From positions 1 through 64,000 of the forward strand of contig JAAUPF010000011.1 in assembly GCA_012034575.1 (NCBI GenBank): a stretch of 64,000 nucleotides of DNA, read 5' to 3'. The notes beneath the pieces are model-generated. The model was not told the DNA's origin. It ran no database searches and worked only from the letters and a program-made list of their open reading frames with translations. The translations under genes were made by a program, and so were the position numbers. This document shows, in pieces, positions 48,621-58,965 of this stretch (the stretch's first letter is position 1; each line of letters opens with the position of its first letter). This stretch comes from Richelia sp. CSU_2_1 (GTDB lineage: Bacteria > Cyanobacteriota > Cyanobacteriia > Cyanobacteriales > Microcoleaceae).

Positions 48621-49982
48621 ATGCGATCGGTAATTATTTGTGTGGATGATGAGCCGGATATTCTCAGGAGTTTGGGCGATCGACTCAAGCGTCACTTTGG
48701 CAAAGACTATGACATCGAGCTAGCCAGTGACGGGGAAGATGCTATTTCGCTCTGTGCTGAATTAACCGCAGAAGGCAAAGATATTGCTCTGATAATTTCC
48801 GATCGGAAAATGCAGGGAATGGGAGGAGATACCTTATTGATTCGACTCCACGCCCTCTATCCCAAAGCGCTAAAAATCATGCTCACCGGCCAAGCTGATG
48901 CTAATTCTGTGGGCAATGTTGTCAATGCAGGCGCTTTATATCGATACATTGCCAAACCCTGGGATGAAACCGACCTGATTTTAACCGTTGCTGAAGCCGT
49001 GCGGCGCTTTAAGCAAGACAAACAATTAGCCGAGCAAAATGAATTGCTCAGGAAAACTAACGCTAAGTTAAACAGTTCTTTGGCATTGTTGCTAGCATCT
49101 TTAGAAGCTACAGCCGATGGGATTCTCGTGCTCGATCGGGCTGGAAAAATAGTGAGTTACAATCAAAAGTTTGCTAGTATTTGGAACCTGTTAGATCCGA
49201 ATTCAACAGCTAGTGAAGACGCTGTGCTAGATGTCATCTTAGAGCAGTTAACTGAGCCAGATGCCGTCAGCTTTCAGATAGCGATCGCCCAACATAACAT
49301 CGAAAAACACAATTTTTTAAAATTAAAAAATGGGAAAATCATCGAGTATTACTTGCGTCCCCAACAGCTTATGGGGGAAATTGTCGGTAAGCTGTGGAGT
49401 TTTCGAGACGTTACTCAGCAAAAGCAAATAGAAGCCCTATCCCAACATCAAGCATTACATGATGCTCTCACCAACCTCCCCAATCGCATTTTGTTCAATC
49501 AAAAATTGGCTGCTGCTTTGAGCGATGCCGCCGACTATTCCAAACTGCTCGCCGTGATGTTTCTGGATGTAGATCGTTTTAAGGAGGTTAATGATACTTT
49601 AGGTCACTTGATTGGCGATCTTTTGTTGCAAAATGTTGTGCAACGTCTGATGCGTTGTCTGAGAGGAACAGATGTACTTGCTCGTTGGGGAGGAGATGAA
49701 TTCGTACTATTCCTACCAGGAATTCGCCGGCGAGAAGATGCTAGCGACATTGCTTGCAGGCTCGTTGAAGAACTTCAACCTCAGTTTCGCTTGAACGGAC
49801 ATTGTGTAAATGTCACGGCTAGTATCGGTATTGCAATATATCCTGACGATGGTGCAGATAGCAATACATTGCTCCACAATGCTGATGTGGCTTTATATAA
49901 AGCAAAAAGGTCCGGGCGAAACAACTATCAATACTATTCTGCGAGAGAACAGGAAATGGAAAATAATATAATGTTTGGATAA
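48621..49982 (+). CDS. Response regulator - PAS - GGDEF diguanylate cyclase
   Basis: 453 residues. The receiver (1-125) has ICVDDEPD, the acceptor Asp at 61 in LIISDRKMQ, LTGQAD and AKPWDETDL. A PAS-like domain (~155-275) begins ASLEATADGILVLDRAGKIV. The GGDEF domain (~290-440) has the intact active site RWGGDEFVLF (357-361) and a product-inhibition I-site RGTD exactly five residues before it. It should make cyclic di-GMP under control of phosphorylation, with feedback inhibition. The likely donor is the triple-GAF kinase upstream, which would link a GAF-sensed cue, possibly light, to c-di-GMP. That link is an inference from gene order. Confidence 0.92.
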   Translation: MRSVIICVDDEPDILRSLGDRLKRHFGKDYDIELASDGEDAISLCAELTAEGKDIALIISDRKMQGMGGDTLLIRLHALYPKALKIMLTGQADANSVGNVVNAGALYRYIAKPWDETDLILTVAEAVRRFKQDKQLAEQNELLRKTNAKLNSSLALLLASLEATADGILVLDRAGKIVSYNQKFASIWNLLDPNSTASEDAVLDVILEQLTEPDAVSFQIAIAQHNIEKHNFLKLKNGKIIEYYLRPQQLMGEIVGKLWSFRDVTQQKQIEALSQHQALHDALTNLPNRILFNQKLAAALSDAADYSKLLAVMFLDVDRFKEVNDTLGHLIGDLLLQNVVQRLMRCLRGTDVLARWGGDEFVLFLPGIRRREDASDIACRLVEELQPQFRLNGHCVNVTASIGIAIYPDDGADSNTLLHNADVALYKAKRSGRNNYQYYSAREQEMENNIMFG

Positions 49983-50105
49983 GCATTCCAGAAATTAAGG
50001 ACACGGCAGTGCCGTGTCCCTAAGTTTTCCAGGCGATCGCAGTTTGTATTGTTCGCATCCCAAATTATCTGAATTTGCAATTATTCTGCGATCGACAGCA
50101 GGCTG

Positions 50106-50639
50106 TTAAAGTAGATTGACAATTTGCTTTTGGTACTCATCCTCTGACATCAATTCTTCGGTGCTTTCCACTCTATCTAAAAATATAATTCCCTCTAAAT
50201 GGTCGTATTCATGTTGAAAAATCCGAGCCACAAAATCTGTCAATTCTTGTCGGTGAATTTTCCCATCTTTGCTCGTGTATTCAATTTCGATCGCCCGACT
50301 TCTCGGTACCAATCCGCGAATTCCCGGCACGCTCAAACAGCCTTCCCAGTCTTTGGCTGTTTCAGTCGAACGCGCCATAATTCGGGGATTTATCATCGCT
50401 GTCGGCTCCATTTGCGGTGCGTTAGGATAGCGCAAATTGGGACGGGAGGCGACGATAAACAGTCGATCGGACTTCGCAGTTTGAGGGGCGGCAATTCCGA
50501 CTCCGTGCGCGTGTTTGACTGTAGCAATCAGGCTGTCGATTAGCTGTTGGATGCGATCGTCCTTAACATTTTCCACAACTTGCGATCGACGGCGCAATAC
50601 AGGATTTCCTAATTGAGAAATTTGCAAGATTTCTGACAT
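50106..50639 (-). CDS. def: Peptide deformylase
   Basis: 177 residues from ATG 50639 (MSEILQISQLGNPVLRRRSQ). The open frame continues upstream, but only through repeat DNA encoding low-complexity Ser/Phe/Leu and YQLPITN repeats, so that extension is rejected. All three metal-enzyme motifs are present: GVGIAAPQ, EGCLSVPG with the metal Cys, and QHEYDHLEG with the two His and the catalytic Glu. It removes the formyl group from nascent proteins. The gene stands between a + strand signalling gene and a minus-strand HtrA gene, with a 250-base repeat spacer upstream. Confidence 0.95.
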   Translation of the reverse strand: MSEILQISQLGNPVLRRRSQVVENVKDDRIQQLIDSLIATVKHAHGVGIAAPQTAKSDRLFIVASRPNLRYPNAPQMEPTAMINPRIMARSTETAKDWEGCLSVPGIRGLVPRSRAIEIEYTSKDGKIHRQELTDFVARIFQHEYDHLEGIIFLDRVESTEELMSEDEYQKQIVNLL

Positions 50640-50890
50640 ATTAAGGAATTGGTAATTGGTAATTGGTAATTGGGAATTGGTAATTGGTAATTGGTAATTG
50701 GGAATTGTCAACTTGCAACCGCAGATAAAGGCGGATAAACACAGATAAACGCAGATAAGTGGAAGGAAGAAGGAAGAGGGAAGAAGGAAGAAGGAAGAAG
50801 GAGTCAGAAGAGGAAAGAAGGAAGAAGAGAAATAACAACTGTCAACTGTCAACTGTCAACTGTCAACTATCAACTGTCAACTATCAACTA
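50640..50890. repeat. Composite repeat spacer (GGTAATT, GCGGATAAA, GGAAGAA, CAACTGT)
   Basis: In order on the plus strand: about eight GGTAATTG/GGGAATTG heptamers, three GCAGATAAA-like units, about eight GGAAGAAGGA units, then about seven CAACTGTC/CAACTATC heptamers running into the stop codon of the HtrA gene. Four repeat families in one gap make this the densest repeat site of the window. Confidence 0.9.
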
Positions 50891-52125
50891 TCAACTGACT
50901 TTTTGCACTGGCAAACTGCCCGGTCTTACGTTCAAAATAACTATTTTTCCGTTGCGGTTGATTTCCATTTGCAAATTGCCACCTACTTTAGCATTTTGCA
51001 CTAATTCCTGAACGGCTTCCGACTGAATTATCGGGCGATTGTTGATTTTTTGGATCGCATCTCCAGGGCGCAAACCGGCGGCGGCGGCGGGAGAATTGGG
51101 AACAACGCTCACGATCGCAACTCCCCGATCGACTGCAACTCGCACGCTGCTGTTAGGATTGTTATTAATTTGATTTTTCACATCCGGCGTCAGCGTCGCC
51201 ATTTCAATACCCAAATAGGCGTGTTCGGCTTTTCCCGTCGAAATCAATTCCTTAGCAATTTGTTGGGCCGTTTTAATGGGAATTGCAAAGCCCAATCCTT
51301 GAGCTCCTTGAATAATTGCTGTATTCATCCCGATTACTTGGCCCGAAGCATTCAGTAGCGGGCCTCCAGAATTCCCCGGATTGATCGCCGCATCTGTTTG
51401 AATGAAACCCACTCGCTTGTCGGGAACGCCCACATCCGAACTCGATCGCCCTGTAGCGCTGATAATTCCCGCCGTTACCGAATTGTCCAAGCCTAAAGGA
51501 TTCCCGATCGCGATCGCCCATTCCCCAGATAGCAACTTGTCCGAATCTCCGATCGCAGCTACCGGTAAGTCGTTCGCCTCAATCTTCACCACAGCGACAT
51601 CCGTCACCCCATCTTCTCCCAACACCCGGCCCTGAAAGCTGCGACCGTCCCGCAGAGTTACATTTACCGTATCTGCCCCGTCAACAACGTGAGCGTTAGT
51701 GAGAATCAGTCCGTCGGAGCCGATCGCAAAACCCGAACCCGTGCCCCGTTCCAACCCTCCCCTACCGGAATTCGGATCTAGTCCAAAAAATCCCGCGGCG
51801 ACGCGCTATTTCCCGGCTTCACCCGTCGCGAAGAGTCGATGCGAACGACAGCCGGGCCGACTTTTTCCACCGCAGCCACAATAAAATTCACGTTCCCCCC
51901 ACCGCCGCCAAAAGAATTCGGCAGCGGCGCTTTCGCAGCTTGAGGCTTGGCCGGCACGGGCAGTTGCAATTTCGGTTGCGGCGTTTTTTCCTTAGATTCG
52001 CTGGAATTTGAAGGTAATTGAGAAACCATCAGGCGATCGCCCAACATTGCCGCTCCCGCTCCCATTACCAGCAGCAAGACGTAAATTGCCGGTTGCTTCC
52101 AAAATTTGCCAGTTGTACTCTTCAT
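50891..52125 (-). CDS. HtrA/Deg-family serine protease with PDZ domain, one frame break
   Basis: About 411 residues when joined. A membrane anchor sits at 12-33 ([20 protein letters not shown]), followed by a Pro/Lys-rich linker. The trypsin-like domain has LTNAHVVD (His), DVAVVKIEA (Asp) and [12 protein letters not shown] (Ser). One PDZ domain ([19 protein letters not shown]) follows. It is a periplasmic or thylakoid-lumen quality-control protease; three paralogues (HtrA, HhoA, HhoB) are usual in cyanobacteria and I cannot say which this is. The break is at an A6 run (51785-51790, plus strand). One more base turns PRDFLD-stop into [11 protein letters not shown] and joins the two parts. The TGA stop lies in the adjacent CAACTGT repeat. 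Confidence 0.9.
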
Positions 52126-52477
52126 CGCAATATTTTCAGGCTTGCCTGCAATTTTAAAAGATTTGTCGGGCAGATGTCCCCGGAGAACCTCGATCGAGCT
52201 GGCACAAATATCTTGCGCTATACAGTTGGCTATTTTGGCGCGATCGGGAAGCCCTTTTAAAGTGTAACACTTGAGAGGTCGAAAATACAGTTGACAGTTG
52301 ACAGTTGACAGTTGACAGCGAAGTTTTTAAGACCGATCGCAAACCGTTTTTACCTCCGGGACTGATATTGTACCGATCGGTCTTGCTGTTTTGCCGGTGC
52401 AGTTGCCTCTGGTTCCTTCTCGTGCGACAATTTGTGAAGTAATGTTAATTTAATGAGAATGACAGGAGTTGCCGATC
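52126..52477. other. Intergenic region between divergent htrA-like gene and sbtA
   Basis: Contains a short CAACTGT-type run (52288-52318) and then a stretch of about 150 bases without repeats before sbtA, which must hold its promoter. AT-rich TAATGTTAATTTAATGAGAATG lies just before the start, and AGGAG at 52463-52467 serves as ribosome site. I could not identify a regulator site with confidence. Confidence 0.5.
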
Positions 52478-53449
52478 GTGGATTTAAGTCTCGTAGCCTC
52501 AAATATTTTAAATCCACCAGTATTAGCTTTTTTCATTGGCATGGTAGCAGTGTTCGTCAAATCCGACTTAGAAATACCTGCGCCGCTTCCCAAATTGTTT
52601 TCGCTGTATTTGCTATTTGCGATCGGATTTAAAGGCGGCGTCGAACTCGTCAAAAGCGGTATCAACCAGCAAGTCGCCCTCACAATTTTAGCGGCAATGT
52701 TAATGTCAGCAATTGTACCTATTTATACTTTCTTCATCCTGAAAGTGAAATTAGACTCCTACAATGCAGCGGCAATTGCTGCCACCTACGGCTCGATAAG
52801 TGCCGTCACATTTATCACCGCAAGTTCTTTTCTCGAACAACTGGGAATTGACTTTGACGGTTACATGGTAGCAGCGCTAGCCTTGATGGAATCCCCTGCA
52901 ATTATCGTCGGTCTCATCCTCGTCAACCTCTTCGCCGGCGAAGCAGGAAAACGCGAAGTAGTTTGGTCGGAAGTGCTGCGAGAAGCCTGTCTTAACAGTT
53001 CCGTATTCCTGTTAGTCAGCAGCCTAATTATGGGAGTATTAACCGGAGAACACGGTTGGGAAGTGTTGAGCCCTTTTACCCAAGATATGTTTTACGGAGT
53101 CCTCACTTTTTTCTTGCTAGATATGGGGCTACTGGCTGCCAGCAGAATTAAAGATTTGCAAAAAACAGGGTTTTTCTTGATATTATTTGCCATACTAATT
53201 CCCGTAGTTAATGCAGGAGTCGGTTTGTTAATAGCTAAATCGATCGGAATGCCGCGGGGAGACACCTTGCTGTTTGCCGTACTGTGCGCCAGTGCTTCTT
53301 ACATTGCAGTTCCCGCAGCCATGCGGTTGACAGTACCCGAAGCCAATCCCAGCTTGTACGTTTCAACAGCTTTAGCAGTGACGTTTCCTTTTAACATCAT
53401 TGTCGGCATTCCCCTGTATCAATACGGAATCAATATGTTGTGGAGGTGA
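52478..53449 (+). CDS. sbtA: Sodium-dependent bicarbonate transporter SbtA
   Basis: 323 residues from GTG 52478 (DLSLVASNILNPPVLAFFIG); a TTG at 52469 is too near the AGGAG site. The protein has about ten hydrophobic segments, including VFVKSDLEIPAPLPKLFS, FAIGFKGGVELVKSG, the YGSISAVTFITASSF motif and, in the second half, CASASYIAVPAAMRLTVPEA, all typical of SbtA. It imports bicarbonate with sodium at the plasma membrane as part of the CO2-concentrating mechanism, usually induced at low inorganic carbon. The sbtB gene follows four bases after the stop, as in most cyanobacteria. Confidence 0.95.
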   Translation: MDLSLVASNILNPPVLAFFIGMVAVFVKSDLEIPAPLPKLFSLYLLFAIGFKGGVELVKSGINQQVALTILAAMLMSAIVPIYTFFILKVKLDSYNAAAIAATYGSISAVTFITASSFLEQLGIDFDGYMVAALALMESPAIIVGLILVNLFAGEAGKREVVWSEVLREACLNSSVFLLVSSLIMGVLTGEHGWEVLSPFTQDMFYGVLTFFLLDMGLLAASRIKDLQKTGFFLILFAILIPVVNAGVGLLIAKSIGMPRGDTLLFAVLCASASYIAVPAAMRLTVPEANPSLYVSTALAVTFPFNIIVGIPLYQYGINMLWR

Positions 53450-53453
53450 GATT

Positions 53454-53762
53454 GTGGAGCAAGTCAAAAGAGTAGAAATTATCGCCAACTCGGTAGAACT
53501 CGGCAAGATTTTAGACGGATTGGAAAAAGCCGGTGTCCCCGGTTATTCCGTAATTCGCGATGTAGCTGGAAAAAGCACCAGGGGTAATAAATCGCGAGAT
53601 TTAGCAATGACTATGCTGGATAACGTTTATATCTTGGCATTCTGTTCTCCCGACAAAATATCGGCGGTTGCTGAAAATATCAGACCGATCCTCAATAAAT
53701 TTGGAGGTTCATGTTTTATATCGGATGCAGTAGAATTGCTAATTACTAGATGCGTCGGTTAA
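53454..53762 (+). CDS. sbtB: PII-like regulatory protein SbtB
   Basis: 102 residues from GTG 53454, which follows TGGAGGTGAGATT with a good ribosome site overlapping the sbtA stop. Reading: VEQVKRVEIIANSVELGKIL, AGVPGYSVIRDVAGKSTRG (T-loop region), LDNVYILAFCSP and a final VELLITRCVG. SbtB trimers bind adenine nucleotides and control SbtA. The protein ends just after the last strand and so lacks the C-terminal Cys-containing loop (CGPxGC type) described for some SbtB proteins. It may therefore lack that redox response. Confidence 0.93.
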   Translation: MEQVKRVEIIANSVELGKILDGLEKAGVPGYSVIRDVAGKSTRGNKSRDLAMTMLDNVYILAFCSPDKISAVAENIRPILNKFGGSCFISDAVELLITRCVG

Positions 53763-55162
<1,400 letters not shown>

Positions 55163-55490
55163 TTGTTTGGGAGTTTTGAGTTTTGAGTTTTAAGTTTTGA
55201 GTTTTTCTCAAGTGCGTGATTTTTGAGTATGTAGGGTGCGCACTGCGCACCTTACCGCTAGTAATAGCGTGTCAAATTACTTGAGGCGTAAGTCCTGAGA
55301 CATTTCAAAATTCACGCACTCACGCACTCCCCGAAGTTGACCACAGTAAACTGTCAACAGTCAATTACCAACTACCAACTATCAATTACCAATTACCAAT
55401 TACCAATTACCAACTACCAATTACCAATTACCAATTACCAATTACCAATTACCAATTACCAATTCCCAATTCCCAATTCCCTAATAATAT
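55163..55490. repeat. Spacer with hairpin and a long ATTACCA heptamer run
   Basis: After gap come GAGTTTT octamers, then the perfect palindrome GGTGCGCA-C-TGCGCACC (55235-55251). This hairpin could terminate gap but has no T run, and its GTAGGGTGCGC context looks like a dispersed repeat. From 55362 to 55483 about 17 ATTACCA-type heptamers run up to the start of the DUF1823 gene. No gene found. Confidence 0.85.
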
Positions 55491-55856
55491 ATGTCTGAAT
55501 TGCCGCCGTTAAATAATGAAACTCTTTGGGCTATTCTCAACGAAGAAATCGATGATGCCACTGTAAATCAATTAGTTTGGCACTATCTGGGCTACCGCTG
55601 GGATGCCGAGACTGGCAAGTGGAACAGTGCTGAAGTCGCTAGCGAGTGGCGCGCAGAGTATCCCGAACCGCCGGATTTTATCGATTCTCGACCCGCAACG
55701 GTAAAATTGACTCGATCGATCCCTCAGGAAAACAAGCAGTTGTTGAAAGAAAAACTGGGGTTTAAGGGTTATAAAATCGGGGAATTCGGGCCGAGACAGA
55801 CTCGCAGGGCGACGATGGCTAACTGGCTGATGGGTGTCATGGAAGGTGGGGCCTAG
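55491..55856 (+). CDS. DUF1823-family cyanobacterial protein
   Basis: 121 residues. The start MSELPPLNNETLWAILNEEI and the blocks NQLVWHYLGYRWD, YPEPPDFIDSRPATVKLTRS and LGFKGYKIGEFGPRQTRRAT match what I know of DUF1823, a soluble protein conserved in cyanobacteria and plastid lineages, without known function. The ATG follows the repeat run with no evident ribosome site. The spacer downstream contains HIP1 sites and CAACTGT repeats. Confidence 0.85.
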   Translation: MSELPPLNNETLWAILNEEIDDATVNQLVWHYLGYRWDAETGKWNSAEVASEWRAEYPEPPDFIDSRPATVKLTRSIPQENKQLLKEKLGFKGYKIGEFGPRQTRRATMANWLMGVMEGGA

Positions 55857-56079
55857 GGCATGGATTTCCCTTTCTTTTAAGTGTCCGGGAGATGATTGCA
55901 ATAAACAACACTCCCTACTAGGAATTAAAAAAAATCCGATCGCCCAAAATCCAAGATTTCAAGCGATCGCACTTTTCCCATTCTTCCCAAAGATTAGGTT
56001 TCGTAAAACCTCACTGTTAAGAATTAACTGTCAACTGTCAACTGTCAACTGTCAACTATCAACTGTCAACTGTCAACTA

Positions 56080-58965
56080 TCAACTGTCAACTATTCTAGC
56101 GCGCCGCTGCCGCACAAAAATTGCCCCCAGCCCGATCGCACTTATTCCCAAAAGCAGCCATTCTTCCGGTTCGGGAACTCCTGAAACATTCAGAGGATTG
56201 TTCGGTTTAGTTAACTCTTCCTTACCCGATTCTACCTCGCGATCGAATCGATCTGCCTTAGCTTCTGCCTCTTTTAACTGCCGCCTTTGAGCGTCATTAA
56301 CCAACACGATAGCCGAAGAATAGGGCGTCACTACTTGATAGTTTTTTGCCAGGGCGTGCATCGCATCCAACTGACTCAATTGATTCGCACTTTTCTCCTT
56401 ACTGAGGGCTGCGATTAACTGCCGCGCTGCTATCGGTTGAAAACCCTTATTTTCCGCAGTGATTAACCCTCCAACTGCTGTCGGTTGTGCTGTTTTTTCC
56501 GGCTGCGGAGTTTTAGCATAACTCCAAACGTAACCGTCAACAACTGCGATCGTCGATTTCCCGGAAGTTGCTGTTGTCGCAACTCGCTGCATCGCTGCTT
56601 TTAGATCCGTAGCAACTCCCCCGCCACTATCTTGAATTACTTTCAAAGTTGCATCGTCGTAACCGGGTGGCAAACCTCCTAAATGCACTGCCCACAGCGG
56701 CGCAGTTAGAGAAATTTCAGTTTTGCGATCGTCCGACAATTCGTAACTGCGCCGATCGCTCACCAAGAATACTGTATCGTAAGTTTTGTCGCCGCGCAAC
56801 CGAGCAAATTGTTGCAGCATATCCTTCAATTGGACGGTGCCGTAAAACGTTAACTTGCCCGCGTCGAAATTGCTCAAATCTGTTACCAACTTAGCAGGTA
56901 TTCCCGGCGCGCTGGATAGATACAAATCCACAGCATTGCTGCCCAAACTGTTCGCTTGCAACCAAGCAAAAGTCTCTTTTACCTGCTTGCTTTCCGCCGC
57001 CATGCTGCGGGAAGTATCTAAAATTACTGCAAACTTTTTGCCCTGCGGTAGCGCATAGTTAGCATCAGCTATTGGTTTCGCCGTCACAGTATTTCCTCCA
57101 GCAAACTTCGCCACTTGTTGTGTCGGTTGTTGCTGTGAAACTGCGGGTACAAAAGCAGGAAGCCAAATTTCTTTCGCATCTTTCCCGCTGTATTTTACCT
57201 CTTTTCCCGCGATCGATCGGCGAGTATTTTGATTCCAAAAAATGTTGCGTTTTTCCGCTAAATTCGGCATCGCCCAACCCTGCGGCTGCCGCATGACTTT
57301 ATACGTCAGCCACAAGTGCATTTCTGTCGGCCCTTCACCGTTAGTCATGAATTCCCGTTTCGCCGGAATCGGAAACGCCCGCAAGCGGTATTGTTTCGGG
57401 CCGATTTGTTCTAATAAAGCCGGATCTACGCTTTCTCTAACTTGCTGGTTGTAAACTTGTTGGGCGGCACCTCGCGGCGATATTGTAAAGACAAAACGCT
57501 TTTTCAAATCCGCCGTATCGCCCAGCCAAACTCCCGTTACGGCCGCACTTTCCGGCAGCGAGAAGTAGTAGAATACTTCTTGCAAATTTGGCGTTTGATT
57601 TTTGTAAACTTCATAGAGTTGAACGTCAGCCCAATCGCCGTTTTCTCTGACAGTAACTTCTTGCGACTCCAACCATACTTTTTCCTGGTTGACATTCAGT
57701 AACCCCGCTTTCGCTTCTTCACGATTCGAGGTAGATTGCACCGCGTGTTTGACTGCTGCTGTATCGCCTTTTTGAATTTCGGTATCGAAGAATCCGGCGT
57801 AGAGTTTTTCCGCTTTTTTCACATCGCCAGTCGAACCTTGATACAAAAACGGTGACATTAAAATATTGTAGCTGTTTTGCAGTGATTTAGCCGCTCCATC
57901 CGGCAAATTCAACGTACTTTTGTACATTGCAAAAATGTGGTTGTTTTCGCCTACCGTACTCAGGTAGCGGTAGGGAGATAAATAAGCATTAACTAAGCCC
58001 GATCGAATTCGATCGGATTTAGCTAATAAACTTTGCCGCACCGCATCGCTAGCTGGTGGATTTGCCAGCAATTTTAATGCTTCAACCTGCGGCTGCTGCT
58101 GCAAAACTGCAAACACAGTCAGCCAAGTTGCGATGACTCCCAAACTGCCGAATATTGCCAGATTTTTCCCGTATTGGGAACTAAAATTGTGGAGGATTTT
58201 GCGCCCGGATTGAACGTACAGAAAGCCGAACAACGAAGGCATTGCTACAAACAAGGTGCAACTCAAACAAAACAGCAAGAAAGATAACAGCAGCCACGTA
58301 GCGCCGTTCCAAATCCCGCTGTATTTGAAAGAATCCAAAAGTGGCTGCACCCAGGCAAAAGATAAAAATCCTACAACTGAAAATACTGCTACGGGCACGG
58401 CATAAAACAGCAGCAAAGTTGCAGCCCAAGCCCCTACCAACAGCATCAAACTGTGGCATCCCAACTGCAACCAAGCTAGTTGCTTGGGTCCGATTGATTG
58501 GTGGCCTCTGGATTGAGTTTTGCTTGCAGTTTGAGAATCCGATTTGAGGCGATCGTTTGCTTGTTTACCTAAATATCCGTACAGCATTTCCGCGAAAAAT
58601 GCGGCGATGCACAATACAATTGTACCGATAACTAAGGAACTAGCCGGAGTCAGTTCTCGCAGCACGAACAGGCGGAGCAAACCGAGTAAAAATAGCGGGG
58701 CTTCGACGGCGTAAAACAGGCGCATTAGTTGCAGCGGCTGCCTTCTAAAATATCTCGCGCCGAGTAGCGTGCAAACCGTCGGTACTGCGATTAAAATTGC
58801 CGTTGTTACCAAGAATTCCCACGGCACAATACCGTCGATCGTTGCCTGAATTAACGGCACAGCAATTAATGGCAAAATTCCCAAATAAACAAGTGACAAG
58901 AATTGCAAATTCCACAGCCAAAAAACGATCTGAAAGATGGCATTAAATACCTGCTTGACTTTCAT
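56080..58965 (-). CDS. PEP-CTERM integral membrane protein with VIT and vWA domains (TIGR02921 type)
   Basis: 961 residues. About eight transmembrane helices fill the first ~310. A VIT-like domain (~430-560, LESQEVTVRENGDWADVQL, YYFSLPESAAVTGVWLGD) and a von Willebrand A domain with MIDAS DTSRS (~645-800) follow. The end carries a PEP-CTERM sorting signal: VPEPEEW, a hydrophobic helix LLLGISAIGLGAIFV, then RQRRAR. This matches the large PEP-CTERM membrane protein family found with exosortase genes in cyanobacteria. Its ATG overlaps the exosortase gene by 23 bases, so the two are co-translated and the protein is probably its substrate. The last residues (IVDS) and the stop come from the adjacent CAACTGT repeat. 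Confidence 0.88.
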   Translation of the reverse strand: MKVKQVFNAIFQIVFWLWNLQFLSLVYLGILPLIAVPLIQATIDGIVPWEFLVTTAILIAVPTVCTLLGARYFRRQPLQLMRLFYAVEAPLFLLGLLRLFVLRELTPASSLVIGTIVLCIAAFFAEMLYGYLGKQANDRLKSDSQTASKTQSRGHQSIGPKQLAWLQLGCHSLMLLVGAWAATLLLFYAVPVAVFSVVGFLSFAWVQPLLDSFKYSGIWNGATWLLLSFLLFCLSCTLFVAMPSLFGFLYVQSGRKILHNFSSQYGKNLAIFGSLGVIATWLTVFAVLQQQPQVEALKLLANPPASDAVRQSLLAKSDRIRSGLVNAYLSPYRYLSTVGENNHIFAMYKSTLNLPDGAAKSLQNSYNILMSPFLYQGSTGDVKKAEKLYAGFFDTEIQKGDTAAVKHAVQSTSNREEAKAGLLNVNQEKVWLESQEVTVRENGDWADVQLYEVYKNQTPNLQEVFYYFSLPESAAVTGVWLGDTADLKKRFVFTISPRGAAQQVYNQQVRESVDPALLEQIGPKQYRLRAFPIPAKREFMTNGEGPTEMHLWLTYKVMRQPQGWAMPNLAEKRNIFWNQNTRRSIAGKEVKYSGKDAKEIWLPAFVPAVSQQQPTQQVAKFAGGNTVTAKPIADANYALPQGKKFAVILDTSRSMAAESKQVKETFAWLQANSLGSNAVDLYLSSAPGIPAKLVTDLSNFDAGKLTFYGTVQLKDMLQQFARLRGDKTYDTVFLVSDRRSYELSDDRKTEISLTAPLWAVHLGGLPPGYDDATLKVIQDSGGGVATDLKAAMQRVATTATSGKSTIAVVDGYVWSYAKTPQPEKTAQPTAVGGLITAENKGFQPIAARQLIAALSKEKSANQLSQLDAMHALAKNYQVVTPYSSAIVLVNDAQRRQLKEAEAKADRFDREVESGKEELTKPNNPLNVSGVPEPEEWLLLGISAIGLGAIFVRQRRARIVDS

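Noticed and set aside
50640-50852. N-terminal extension of peptide deformylase (Ser/Phe-rich, YQLPITN repeats)
   Set aside because: It is encoded only by intergenic tandem repeats; the ATG at 50639 gives the normal deformylase start.
53400-53453. Upstream extension of sbtB overlapping sbtA
   Set aside because: The GGAGGT site and the start of SbtB homology place the start at GTG 53454.
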